Positions 27,128-34,739 of a DNA stretch of 64,000 nt are shown here, piece after piece. A program made the position numbers and the translations under genes. A model generated the notes under the pieces. The model had not been told where the DNA came from, ran no database searches, and worked only from the letters and a program-made list of their open reading frames with translations. The number at the start of each line of letters is the position of its first letter. Position 1 is the first letter of the stretch. The stretch is from Maribacter sp. MJ134 (GTDB taxonomy: Bacteria; Bacteroidota; Bacteroidia; Flavobacteriales; Flavobacteriaceae), in assembly GCF_003970695.1 (NCBI RefSeq), contig NZ_CP034570.1, forward strand, positions 2,976,001 to 3,040,000, read 5' to 3'.

Positions 27128-28468
27128 ATGACTGAGATACAATTTTGGCAATGGGGTCTTGTGATAACATCAAGTTTGGTGCTATTCTTCCTTTCTCCAT
27201 TAGCTAAAAATACCAATCAGTTTTTTAAAGCGGTTCAAAGAAAGAAAACCCCGAATACCTTTATGTTAATGGGGAGTTTGGTTATATCTTGGATATTCGC
27301 CAAAAGCATCACTAACGCAGCAAACCTAGGATTGGATTATGGTATTGTGGGCGGAGTAGCCTATGCTGCGTATTACTTGTCTTTCGCCGTTGCAGGTGTA
27401 GTCATTTACAGAATGCGTCTCCATGGAAAATACACTAGTATTCATCATTTTTTGACTTCCAAATTTGGAAAAGGAGCTGTTGCTGTGTTCTCTATTTTAA
27501 TTGCCATTCGCCTCTTTAATGAAGTATGGAGTAACACCATGGTTATTGGCTCTTATTTCGGCGATATGGGTTCTAGTCCGTATTACTGGTCTATTTTGGT
27601 TTTCACAGGATTAACCCTTGCCTATGTTTTAAAAGGCGGGATGAGCAGTTCTATTTTTACCGATGTACTTCAAATGGGTTTGTTCGGTATTTTACTCTTG
27701 GTAATTCTGGGTGCTATTTTTACTTCAGAAGACCAATTCACGCCAACACAGGCACTAAAATCTGGTATTTGGTGTTTTGATATGGGCTTGAATTTATTTT
27801 TTGCAGCAGTCTTACAATCATTCAGTTATCCTTTTCATGACCCTGTTTTAACGGATAGGGGCTTTTTAAGTAGTCCTAGAATTACACTAAAAAGTTTTCT
27901 TTGGGCAAGTGTAGTAGGTGGAATTTGTATTGTATTGTTCAGTATAATCGGGATATATGCACAGGCACAAGGCATGCAAGGGCAAGCGGCAGTAGAAGTG
28001 GGGAAGGCTTTTGGCGTAGTACTTTTACTGGTTATCAATTTTATCATGATTACCTCAGCGGCCTCTACTTTGGATTCTACCTTTTCATCCTTCTCCAAAT
28101 TATTGGCCATTGATTTAAATTTGGGAAACTCTCTGAAGTTTGGGCGCTGGTCAATGGTCGCCATTGCCGTCTTAGGAACTATTCCGGTATTTTTGGATGC
28201 CGAAATACTTTCTGCCACCACCATAAGCGGCACTATGGTCATTGGTTTAACCCCAGTGTTTTTGTTCTGGAGAGACAGTGTTCCAAAAATCAGTTTTCAC
28301 TTAAGTGTATTTTGTGGGATTTTATTCGGATTTTTGCTGATTTTCAGCTGGTTCCCAGAATCCCTGATATTCACAACAGGAAAATACGCAGACTTACTGT
28401 GGATCAATTTCTGGGGAATTTTAAGTTGTATAGTACTTTACTTTATACCCAAATGGATAAGGATATAG
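27128..28468 (+). CDS. Sodium:solute symporter-like permease
   Basis: About 446 residues from ATG 27128 (MTEIQFWQWG) with roughly 12 membrane helices. The SSS-family pattern is visible in SLVISWIFAKSITNAANLGL, GLTLAYVLKGGMSSSIFTDV and ITSAASTLDSTFSSFSKLLA. It would import a small solute with Na+ across the inner membrane. The gene lies between SusD and the phosphoesterase-AhpD fusion and overlaps the latter by 16 bp, so it belongs to the same transcription unit and could handle the substrate delivered by SusCD. Confidence 0.85.
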   Translation: MTEIQFWQWGLVITSSLVLFFLSPLAKNTNQFFKAVQRKKTPNTFMLMGSLVISWIFAKSITNAANLGLDYGIVGGVAYAAYYLSFAVAGVVIYRMRLHGKYTSIHHFLTSKFGKGAVAVFSILIAIRLFNEVWSNTMVIGSYFGDMGSSPYYWSILVFTGLTLAYVLKGGMSSSIFTDVLQMGLFGILLLVILGAIFTSEDQFTPTQALKSGIWCFDMGLNLFFAAVLQSFSYPFHDPVLTDRGFLSSPRITLKSFLWASVVGGICIVLFSIIGIYAQAQGMQGQAAVEVGKAFGVVLLLVINFIMITSAASTLDSTFSSFSKLLAIDLNLGNSLKFGRWSMVAIAVLGTIPVFLDAEILSATTISGTMVIGLTPVFLFWRDSVPKISFHLSVFCGILFGFLLIFSWFPESLIFTTGKYADLLWINFWGILSCIVLYFIPKWIRI

Positions 28469-29655
28469 CACATATCGGCACAAAGACCGGAAAGCTTTTG
28501 CTTTTTGGGGGCGTCTATAGCAATCTACAGGCTTTAGAGCGGCTCATTGCCATTGCCAAGGAAGAAGATATCCTTGCGGAGAATTGTATTTCTACGGGCG
28601 ATATCACAGGCTACTGCGCGCAACCCGAAGAAACCGTGCAGGCCTTTAGAGATTGGGGTGCTTTAAGCATCGCTGGTAACGTAGAGTTGCAGCTGGCTAA
28701 CGACAGTGAAGACTGTGGATGTGATTTTAAGGCCGGTGGTCGCTGCGATAGTTTTTCTAAACTATGGTTTCCTTATACCAAAGGACGTTTATCGCAAGAA
28801 TCATTGGATTGGATTAGCCATATTCCCGAATACATTAGTTTTGATTTTGGAGGAAAAAAAGTAACCGTAGTTCATGGTAATTATGGAAATACATCAGAAT
28901 TTATATTTCAATCTAATGCCGATACCAGCAAGCAAAAATGTTTTGATGACACCAAAAGTGATGTAATTATTGCAGGGCATTGCGGACTTCCTTTTCATCA
29001 GTCTATAAAAGAAAAGTTGTGGTTTAACCCCGGGGTTATAGGCATGCCAGCAAATGACGGCACCACTCGGGTCTGGTATATGCTCTTAGAAATTCAAGAG
29101 GGCGAAATAAAATATACTCATCGGTCTTTTGAATATGATTACAACACTACCCAACAATTAATGTATAAAAACCACCTCCCCGAAGCATATGCAGATACGC
29201 TATCTTCAGGGCTTTGGGATAATATGGAAATACTACCCGAGGTGGAAAAAATGGGACAGGGGATTCCGATTTATTTAGATACTAGAAAACAAAATACAGC
29301 ACCTAAAACACAGAAAAAAATGGCAGATACGTACTACAATCCTAAAGATTTACGAAAATTTGGAAAAATCACGGAATGGAGCGAAGAGCTTGGCACTAAG
29401 TTTTTTGACTATTACGGTAAGGTTTTTGAAGAAGGCGCACTAAGTGCTAGGGAGAAGTCATTAATAGCACTAGCAGTTTCGCACGTTGTAAAATGTCCTT
29501 ACTGTATAGATGCCTATACCAAAGACGGTCTGCAAAAAGGAATTACCAAAGAAGAGATGATGGAGGCAGTACATGTTGGTGCGGCGATTGAAAGCGGCGC
29601 AACCTTGGTACACGGGGTTCAGATGATGAATAAGTATGATAAATTGAGTATGTAA
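28453..29655 (+). CDS. Fusion of a degenerate metallophosphoesterase domain with an AhpD-like domain
   Basis: About 400 residues from ATG 28453 (MDKDIAHIG), overlapping the permease gene by 16 bp. Residues 10-275 follow the calcineurin-like phosphoesterase fold, but motif I (DxH) reads GGVYSN, GNHD reads GNVE and GHTH reads GHCG; GDITGY, the VHG histidine and the first His of GHCG remain. Residues 290-400 form an AhpD-type domain with CPYC (Cys348, Cys351) and VHVGAAIESGATLVHGVQ, resembling the TIGR04169 'arsenosugar biosynthesis-associated peroxidase-like' family. An internal ATG at 29320 at the domain boundary could give a free AhpD-like protein. The actual chemistry is unknown. Confidence 0.82.
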   Translation: MDKDIAHIGTKTGKLLLFGGVYSNLQALERLIAIAKEEDILAENCISTGDITGYCAQPEETVQAFRDWGALSIAGNVELQLANDSEDCGCDFKAGGRCDSFSKLWFPYTKGRLSQESLDWISHIPEYISFDFGGKKVTVVHGNYGNTSEFIFQSNADTSKQKCFDDTKSDVIIAGHCGLPFHQSIKEKLWFNPGVIGMPANDGTTRVWYMLLEIQEGEIKYTHRSFEYDYNTTQQLMYKNHLPEAYADTLSSGLWDNMEILPEVEKMGQGIPIYLDTRKQNTAPKTQKKMADTYYNPKDLRKFGKITEWSEELGTKFFDYYGKVFEEGALSAREKSLIALAVSHVVKCPYCIDAYTKDGLQKGITKEEMMEAVHVGAAIESGATLVHGVQMMNKYDKLSM

Positions 29656-29664
29656 AATAGTTTA

Positions 29665-29726
29665 TAGTTGTTGGATACTTACTGACAACCATCAACGAAC
29701 AACGAGCAACAAACAACAAAAAAGAA
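29665..29726. repeat. Short-period CAAC-rich repeats before the ArsS-type gene
   Basis: The spacer contains near-tandem units: CAACCAT, CAACGAA, CAACGAG, CAACAAA, CAACAAA. This is the same kind of 7-bp periodicity as the GTCTCTT array at 15833. No start-codon hairpin or terminator is seen. Confidence 0.55.
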
Positions 29727-30782
29727 ATGGCTACAAAATCATTAAAAGCAAAAGGAAACGAGCTTGCACAAAGTAACCGTCAGCTCGATATTTTAAACGG
29801 AGGCATCTTTGCCGATGGAGAACTCCCTTACTTTAAAGATAAGATTGGGGAAATAGGGCATTTTCCGTTGCGTCCTAAAAAGTTGGAAATCCTTCAGATT
29901 AATGTGGGGTATATGTGCAACCAAGTGTGTGAACATTGCCACGTAGATGCTGGTCCGGACCGAAAGGAAATCATGACCCGCGAAACTATGAAGCAGTGTC
30001 TTGAGGTAATTAAAAATACAGGGGCGCACACCTTGGATTTAACAGGTGGTGCACCAGAAATGAATCCTGATTTTGAATGGTTTGTAGAAGAAGCTGCAAA
30101 AGCCGGGATTAAAGATTTTATTGTACGTTCTAACCTTACTATTATTAGGGCGAATAAAAAATACTACCATCTGCCAGATTTCTTTAAAAAACACAATGTG
30201 CATGTCATCTCCTCTATGCCACATTATACCCGTGGAAAAACGGATAAGCAACGCGGAGACGGTGTTTTTGATAAGTCCATAAAAGCCTTACAGGAACTCA
30301 ACGCACGTGGATACGGAATGCCGGGTAGTGATTTGCGATTGGATTTAGTCTATAACCCATCCGGAGCCTATTTGCCAGGCGACCAAATGGCCATGGAAAA
30401 GGACTTTAAGAAGGCTTTAGATGAGGATTTTGGCATTCAGTTCCATAACCTCTTTGCCATTACAAACTTGCCTATTGCTCGTTTCTTAGACTACCTAATC
30501 GCCTCCGAAAATTATGAGGACTATATGTATGCTTTGGTTGAAGCTTATAACCCCTCTGCTGTGGCAAATGTAATGTGTACCAATACGATTTCTATTAGTT
30601 GGGATGGTTGGTTATACGATTGTGATTTTAACCAGATGTTAGACCTTAAAGTAGCCAGCAAGGTAAAGCACATTAAAGACTATAATGAAGATTTGCTAAA
30701 CGATAGAAACATCATTATTTCACAGCACTGTTATGGTTGTACCGCAGGTGCAGGAAGCAGTTGTCAAGGGACGGTGGCGTAG
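29727..30782 (+). CDS. arsS: Radical SAM enzyme of the ArsS family
   Basis: A 351-residue radical SAM protein. The 4Fe-4S site is C64-NQV-C68-EH-C71, within GYMCNQVCEHCHVDAGPDRK. LDLTGGAPEMNPDFEWFV is the SAM-binding GGE-like region, and the C-terminus carries further cysteines (QHCYGCTAGAGSSCQG), matching the ArsS/TIGR04167 family. In characterised members ArsS transfers the 5'-deoxyadenosyl group of SAM to a methylated arsenic compound. Cys rather than selenocysteine is used here. Co-location with TIGR04282-like and AhpD-like partners supports the family call. No arsM methyltransferase is in the window, so an arsenic substrate is inferred. Confidence 0.88.
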   Translation: MATKSLKAKGNELAQSNRQLDILNGGIFADGELPYFKDKIGEIGHFPLRPKKLEILQINVGYMCNQVCEHCHVDAGPDRKEIMTRETMKQCLEVIKNTGAHTLDLTGGAPEMNPDFEWFVEEAAKAGIKDFIVRSNLTIIRANKKYYHLPDFFKKHNVHVISSMPHYTRGKTDKQRGDGVFDKSIKALQELNARGYGMPGSDLRLDLVYNPSGAYLPGDQMAMEKDFKKALDEDFGIQFHNLFAITNLPIARFLDYLIASENYEDYMYALVEAYNPSAVANVMCTNTISISWDGWLYDCDFNQMLDLKVASKVKHIKDYNEDLLNDRNIIISQHCYGCTAGAGSSCQGTVA

Positions 30783-30834
30783 GGGGGCATTGACCCCGAT
30801 TTATTATTGCCAAGCTTTGCTCTGAAAACTGAAG

Positions 30835-30863
30835 ACCACCCATGGCTGCATTGGGTGGTTTTT
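30835..30863 (+). terminator. Intrinsic terminator after the ArsS-type gene
   Basis: ACCACCCA (30835-30842) pairs perfectly with TGGGTGGT (30852-30859) over a 9-nt loop, followed by a T run. It separates the plus-strand locus from the convergent DUF2892 gene. Confidence 0.88.
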
Positions 30864-30883
30864 AGTTTAGAATATTACTTGAC

Positions 30884-31093
30884 CTATCGTTTTTCCGCAG
30901 GACAAGTTTTTAAACCAAATAAAGTATATAACGGACAAAAATTAACAAGACTTGTAACTATAAAAACACCGGCCACTATAAGTAACACAATACCTAAAGT
31001 TCCAGTAACAGTTCCTGTAAAATAAAGTACAGTGATTATAGCGGCCAATACAAATCGAATAATTTTGTCAGTATTTCCCATATTCTTTTTCAT
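30884..31093 (-). CDS. DUF2892 (YgaP-type) small membrane protein
   Basis: A 69-residue protein with NMGNTDKIIRFVLAAIITVL and GTLGIVLLIVAGVFIVTSLV as two membrane helices, and the conserved C-terminal NFCPLYTLFGLKTCP. This is the DUF2892 domain, which occurs alone or fused to rhodanese domains in sulfur handling. It lies 20 bp after a 31-codon membrane ORF and downstream of a Crp/Fnr gene on the same strand, an arrangement that suggests control by that regulator. Confidence 0.88.
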   Translation of the reverse strand: MKKNMGNTDKIIRFVLAAIITVLYFTGTVTGTLGIVLLIVAGVFIVTSLVNFCPLYTLFGLKTCPAEKR

Positions 31094-31113
31094 AATGCTA
31101 TGTTTTAATAGGT

Positions 31114-31209
31114 TTAACTATAGTTTTCAATGATTACATACAATAGATAAAACAGAAGCGCGCAAGTGACGCAAACTCCTATAAGTTTAACCATCTTGCT
31201 TTTTTTCAT
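31114..31209 (-). CDS. Candidate 31-residue membrane protein
   Basis: On the minus strand an ATG at 31209 opens 31 codons, beginning MKKSKMVKLIGVCV and continuing into a hydrophobic helix rich in Leu and Tyr, and ending IENYS. A basic N-terminus plus one helix is the layout of a small membrane protein. It ends 20 bp before the DUF2892 start. An in-frame ATG five codons further upstream is also possible. There is no database support, and a chance ORF cannot be excluded. Confidence 0.42.
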   Translation of the reverse strand: MKKSKMVKLIGVCVTCALLFYLLYVIIENYS

Positions 31210-31257
31210 TAGAACAAATATCATGTATATCTTACTAAAATACAGTGACTAAAGTCA

Positions 31258-31878
31258 CTAAGGGTATATTTTAATCCCATGAGTATTTTGAATGATTTTT
31301 TCTTGAAGCTCTAACTTTTTTAATGCTCTACTAATAACTTCCCTAGCAGTACCTAATTCAGTAGCGATTTGACTATGCGTTGTTTTCAGATATTCTTGAT
31401 GGGTAACAGTAGCTTTTTGCTCTAAATACTTATAGAGCCTTACATCTATCTTATCTACTAAAATATACTGAATGGTACTTAAAAGTTCCGTGTATCTTAA
31501 ATCGTATTGATTATAAAATAATTGATTGAACTCCGGAAACCTCTTTAACCAGCCAGAAATGTTCTTGGTTGGTAATAAAAGAATCTTTGCGTTTTCTTCC
31601 GTTGTTGCAAAAATTCTACTTGGGCTATTACTCATTGCTGCGGAAAAAGTCATTACGCAACTCTGGCTGGCTTCTATATAATAAAGTAGCAATTCTTTTT
31701 CACCAAAGTTTGAGAACACTTTTACAACGCCTTTCAATACAATGGGCAACACTTTTACATACTGTTCCTCTCTTAGAATTTGAGTTCCTTTAGAAAAGTC
31801 TTTTACCGTAGCATATTGTTTAAACTCATCTATAATTTCCTTGCTTAAAAAAGGTAGTTTTTCATTTAGTTTTTCCAT
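31258..31878 (-). CDS. Crp/Fnr-family transcriptional regulator
   Basis: A 206-residue regulator with an N-terminal cyclic-nucleotide-binding-like beta roll (about 20-120, including QILREEQYVKVLPIVLKGVV) and a C-terminal winged helix (TTHSQIATELGTAREVISRA, then LKKLELQEKIIQ). The cysteine cluster of oxygen-sensing Fnr is absent, so the effector is something else or none. It lies directly upstream of the small membrane ORF and DUF2892 gene, its likely targets. Confidence 0.93.
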   Translation of the reverse strand: MEKLNEKLPFLSKEIIDEFKQYATVKDFSKGTQILREEQYVKVLPIVLKGVVKVFSNFGEKELLLYYIEASQSCVMTFSAAMSNSPSRIFATTEENAKILLLPTKNISGWLKRFPEFNQLFYNQYDLRYTELLSTIQYILVDKIDVRLYKYLEQKATVTHQEYLKTTHSQIATELGTAREVISRALKKLELQEKIIQNTHGIKIYP

Positions 31879-32334
31879 GGAAATCGATCACTAATTGTCA
31901 GTAAGTTAAAATAATTCTATGCACTCGCACAAATTAATCGGGTTAGACAACGGTTGGTTCCATTGTTTAGACCCCACCAGTAGCAGCTTCAACCATAGGA
32001 CTAATTAATTGTTTTTTCTTACGACAATTGAAACTCCTACTATTTATTACCGCGACTATGCCTCCTAACAGCGTTAGTTATTAAGTGCCTCGATACAATC
32101 TATTTAACCGTTAGATTTAAAAAAATGGACAATTGGTTTAAATTTATTCCACTCTTTTCTAATGGTAAGCTACCAATACTGCAAAGAATTATCTGATTAA
32201 TAAATTCTTCCAATACTATTTTCCTGAACGAATAAAAAATAATCTAGTAAATGTAAAAGATTGGCAGCCAGCAAATAGTTTGTCAATAAAATAATGTGAA
32301 GGTTTCCTGATTATAATTAAGAGTCAAATTTCAT
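31879..32334. other. Intergenic region without a recognisable gene
   Basis: This 456-bp AT-rich stretch has no open frame longer than about 25 codons with coding character on either strand. It probably includes the promoter of the Crp/Fnr gene at its left end. I see no stem-loop terminator, RNA gene or repeat in it. Confidence 0.5.
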
Positions 32335-32763
32335 TTAACCAGCAAAGTTATCGCTGTCCGAATATTGGGGCCTTTTTATGAGTAAATATACGAGGGCAAG
32401 AAGTAGTCCTATAATTGAAAACAGTACATCATTAAGGTCATAAACGTTCCTTCCTCCCAAGTTATGTATTTTAAGTTCTTGAGTGATTACATAGATTGCT
32501 GCTAATAAAACCACAGTAGGATATATAAAAAACGTTTTTATTCTATACTCCTTAAACCATTTTGTATTTACAACAAGAGCTATGTTCGTTAGCAATAAGG
32601 TGCCTAAAATGGCCTCACAAAGATTTGGAAATGATAGGACAAATACATTTGTAAATCCATCAAGGCCATTATCTAAGACGAAGGGGCGTAACATATATTT
32701 GTTCAGTAGATAGCACATAACTACTAAGAACATGATTCTTAAGTTGGTCCTTATATCCTTCAT
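32335..32763 (-). CDS. Four-helix membrane protein, possibly VanZ-like
   Basis: A 142-residue protein with about four membrane helices. The C-terminal half contains VYDLNDVLFSIIGLLLALVY, which recalls the D-x-N-D...G segment of VanZ-like proteins, but the N-terminal half has no clear match. It stands alone, transcribed away from the TetR gene; the starts are 305 bp apart with the TetR operator between them. No function is proposed. Confidence 0.65.
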   Translation of the reverse strand: MKDIRTNLRIMFLVVMCYLLNKYMLRPFVLDNGLDGFTNVFVLSFPNLCEAILGTLLLTNIALVVNTKWFKEYRIKTFFIYPTVVLLAAIYVITQELKIHNLGGRNVYDLNDVLFSIIGLLLALVYLLIKRPQYSDSDNFAG

Positions 32764-32900
32764 TTTTTAAATTATTACCCTCGCATGTTCTATTGGATAT
32801 GCTGTAGTACTATTGTTTGTCCACAAAAACACTTAAAAGTAACATGAGTGGCTCTTATTTTGCTTGGCTTGCTGATTTTCATCCTAAAAAGAAAGCACTT

Positions 32901-32922
32901 AAACCGACCGGGCGGTCGGTTT
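32901..32922. promoter_or_regulatory. Palindromic operator upstream of the TetR gene
   Basis: Arms AAACCGACCG (32901-32910) and CGGTCGGTTT (32913-32922) are perfectly complementary around a 2-nt centre. This is the form of TetR-family operators. It abuts TATATTTC (32922-32929), a -7-like box, so binding should block transcription of the TetR gene 146 bp downstream. It may also control the divergent membrane protein gene. Confidence 0.75.
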
Positions 32923-33067
32923 ATATTTCAGAAAACTAGGTAGTACGTCGATATTATGAACTTTGACCGATAATTTCCGTACGTATGTCCAAATATCATC
33001 CCTAGAAATGCAATGTGCGAGTTCTTTGTACAGACCCTATGGTCGGATTAACCCAAATCTTGAAATC

Positions 33068-33685
33068 ATGAACAAATCTTTAAAACGCATGGCGACCATG
33101 CAACGTATGCAGGCTACAGGGCTTGAATTATTTTACAAGAAAGGATATTACAATACCAGCGTTGACGATATTCTTAAAGAGCTCTCTCTTTCTAAAGGTG
33201 CTTTTTACTATCATTTTGATTCCAAAGAGGACTTCTTCGTTCAAATCGTACAAAACTTAATGGCAAGAAAAGTGTATAGCACTTTGATAGAACCTATTGA
33301 AGGGTACGATAATCCCTTGGATTTAATTACCAACTGTTTTGAGGAAGCACTAGAAACAGCAGTACATAACGAAACGGATTTTGGCTGTATGCTAAGCAAC
33401 TTTTTAACAGAGTTTCAGGGTAAGAATGAAACCATCATGAAACACTTAAGTGAAATTGTCTCCATCTGGGAAGTGAACTTGGTCTCAACCCTACAAAAAG
33501 GAAAATTTAATGGATATATAGACAGACATGTGGACTGCGAAGCGGTGGCCACCTATCTTATGAGTGCTTACTTTGGGATAAGAACGTTAATGGTTGGAGT
33601 TGCACCGAGTGCAAAAAAATATCGCTTTATGAGTCAGTTGAGACAGTATTTCAGGTCTATAGAAGCGAAGCCTGTTAGTGTATAG
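33068..33685 (+). CDS. TetR/AcrR-family transcriptional regulator
   Basis: About 205 residues from ATG 33068 (MNKSLKRMATMQRM). The N-terminal DNA-binding domain has GLELFYKKGYYNTSVDDILK and ELSLSKGAFYYHFDSKEDFF, the standard TetR helix-turn-helix. The C-terminal ligand domain is helical with CMLSNFLTEF. An alternative TTG at 32963 would add 35 residues without domain character. A near-perfect palindrome at 32901-32922 overlaps its promoter, consistent with autoregulation, and a related site lies upstream of the ArsS-type locus. Confidence 0.93.
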   Translation: MNKSLKRMATMQRMQATGLELFYKKGYYNTSVDDILKELSLSKGAFYYHFDSKEDFFVQIVQNLMARKVYSTLIEPIEGYDNPLDLITNCFEEALETAVHNETDFGCMLSNFLTEFQGKNETIMKHLSEIVSIWEVNLVSTLQKGKFNGYIDRHVDCEAVATYLMSAYFGIRTLMVGVAPSAKKYRFMSQLRQYFRSIEAKPVSV

Positions 33686-33689
33686 CATG

Positions 33690-34739
33690 TTAAGATGTTC
33701 TGTTCAAGATTTCAAGAATCTTTTTAAGTATTTTTTCCGGAGCAATGGTCTCCATCGCTTTTTCATATCCCGGAGGAAATTTATTTCCGTAAACTGAGGT
33801 AGGTGTTTCAGGATATTTAGTTCTATCCGATACTAAAGTATTTCCCATTTGATTAAAAGGATAGAAACCGGCATAAGGATGGGTAACTCCCCAAAGTGTT
33901 ACGGTAGGAACTTTATACATCGCCGCTAAGTGACCATTACCACTGTCCATGGACAACATTACACTAAGGTTGGATATCAATATCAGTTCCTCCGAAAAGG
34001 CAATTTTACCCACCGCACTGATACAATGCTCAAATTTATTTTCCCATATTTCAAGCTGTGCTTTTTCTTTTTCCCCTCCTCCAAACAATACCATTTCGTA
34101 ATCCTTAAGGTCTTGTAATCCATAGATTACCTTTTCCATAAGTTCTAAGGGGTAGGTTTTCCCTTTAAAGGCCGCAAATGGGGCGATCCCAATAAGTTTC
34201 TTTTTACTAAGACCAAGAGTAGTCCTCGTCTCTTTACTGAGCAACACAGGCTCTAAAACGTGTTCAGCTTCAAGTTGTATGGGAAAGCCTAAAACTTTAA
34301 ATACTTCCGCATAACGTTGATGAGTTGTCTTTAAGGGCGTAAAAGTCTTATTTTCAGCTCTGGTCAGTGCTTTCTTAGCCGACCTACCCTTGTTCAATTG
34401 CTTAACAGGAATACCGCTGAACCTAAGGAATTGTTTTAAAATAGTGCTTCGTAGTACATGATGCAAATCCGCCGTCGCGTCGATATCAAGTGTTCTTAAT
34501 TCTTTAGCAAGCTTCCATAGTCCAAAGAACCCTTTATGTTTACCTTTTACATCTACGGAATAAACGGTTACATTGGAGATACTAGAAAATATAGGTGCAA
34601 AAAAAGCTCTAGTAAGGACCGTAATCTTAAGACTCGGATATTGTTGTGTAAGCGCCAATAGAACGGGCACGGTCATGGCAATATCTCCCATGGCAGAAAG
34701 TCTGATGACCAATAAATGTGATGGTTTACTTTTGGCCAC
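33690..34739 (-). CDS. Glycosyltransferase family 9 (heptosyltransferase-like)
   Basis: A 349-residue GT-B protein. The N-terminus LLVIRLSAMGDIAMTVPVLL is the GT9 signature, as in WaaC/WaaF-like enzymes, and the C-terminal donor domain has IGIAPFAAFKGKTYPLELM and SMDSGNGHLAAMYKVPTVTL followed by WGVTHP. It transfers a sugar to lipopolysaccharide core. The start is GTG at 34739, 14 bp inside the end of the DUF4254 gene, so the two are translationally coupled. Confidence 0.93.
   Translation of the reverse strand: MAKSKPSHLLVIRLSAMGDIAMTVPVLLALTQQYPSLKITVLTRAFFAPIFSSISNVTVYSVDVKGKHKGFFGLWKLAKELRTLDIDATADLHHVLRSTILKQFLRFSGIPVKQLNKGRSAKKALTRAENKTFTPLKTTHQRYAEVFKVLGFPIQLEAEHVLEPVLLSKETRTTLGLSKKKLIGIAPFAAFKGKTYPLELMEKVIYGLQDLKDYEMVLFGGGEKEKAQLEIWENKFEHCISAVGKIAFSEELILISNLSVMLSMDSGNGHLAAMYKVPTVTLWGVTHPYAGFYPFNQMGNTLVSDRTKYPETPTSVYGNKFPPGYEKAMETIAPEKILKKILEILNRTS

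Noticed and set aside
30807-31025. 72-aa plus-strand frame opposite the DUF2892 gene
   Set aside because: Antisense shadow of the recognisable DUF2892 protein; it also runs through the terminator at 30835-30863.
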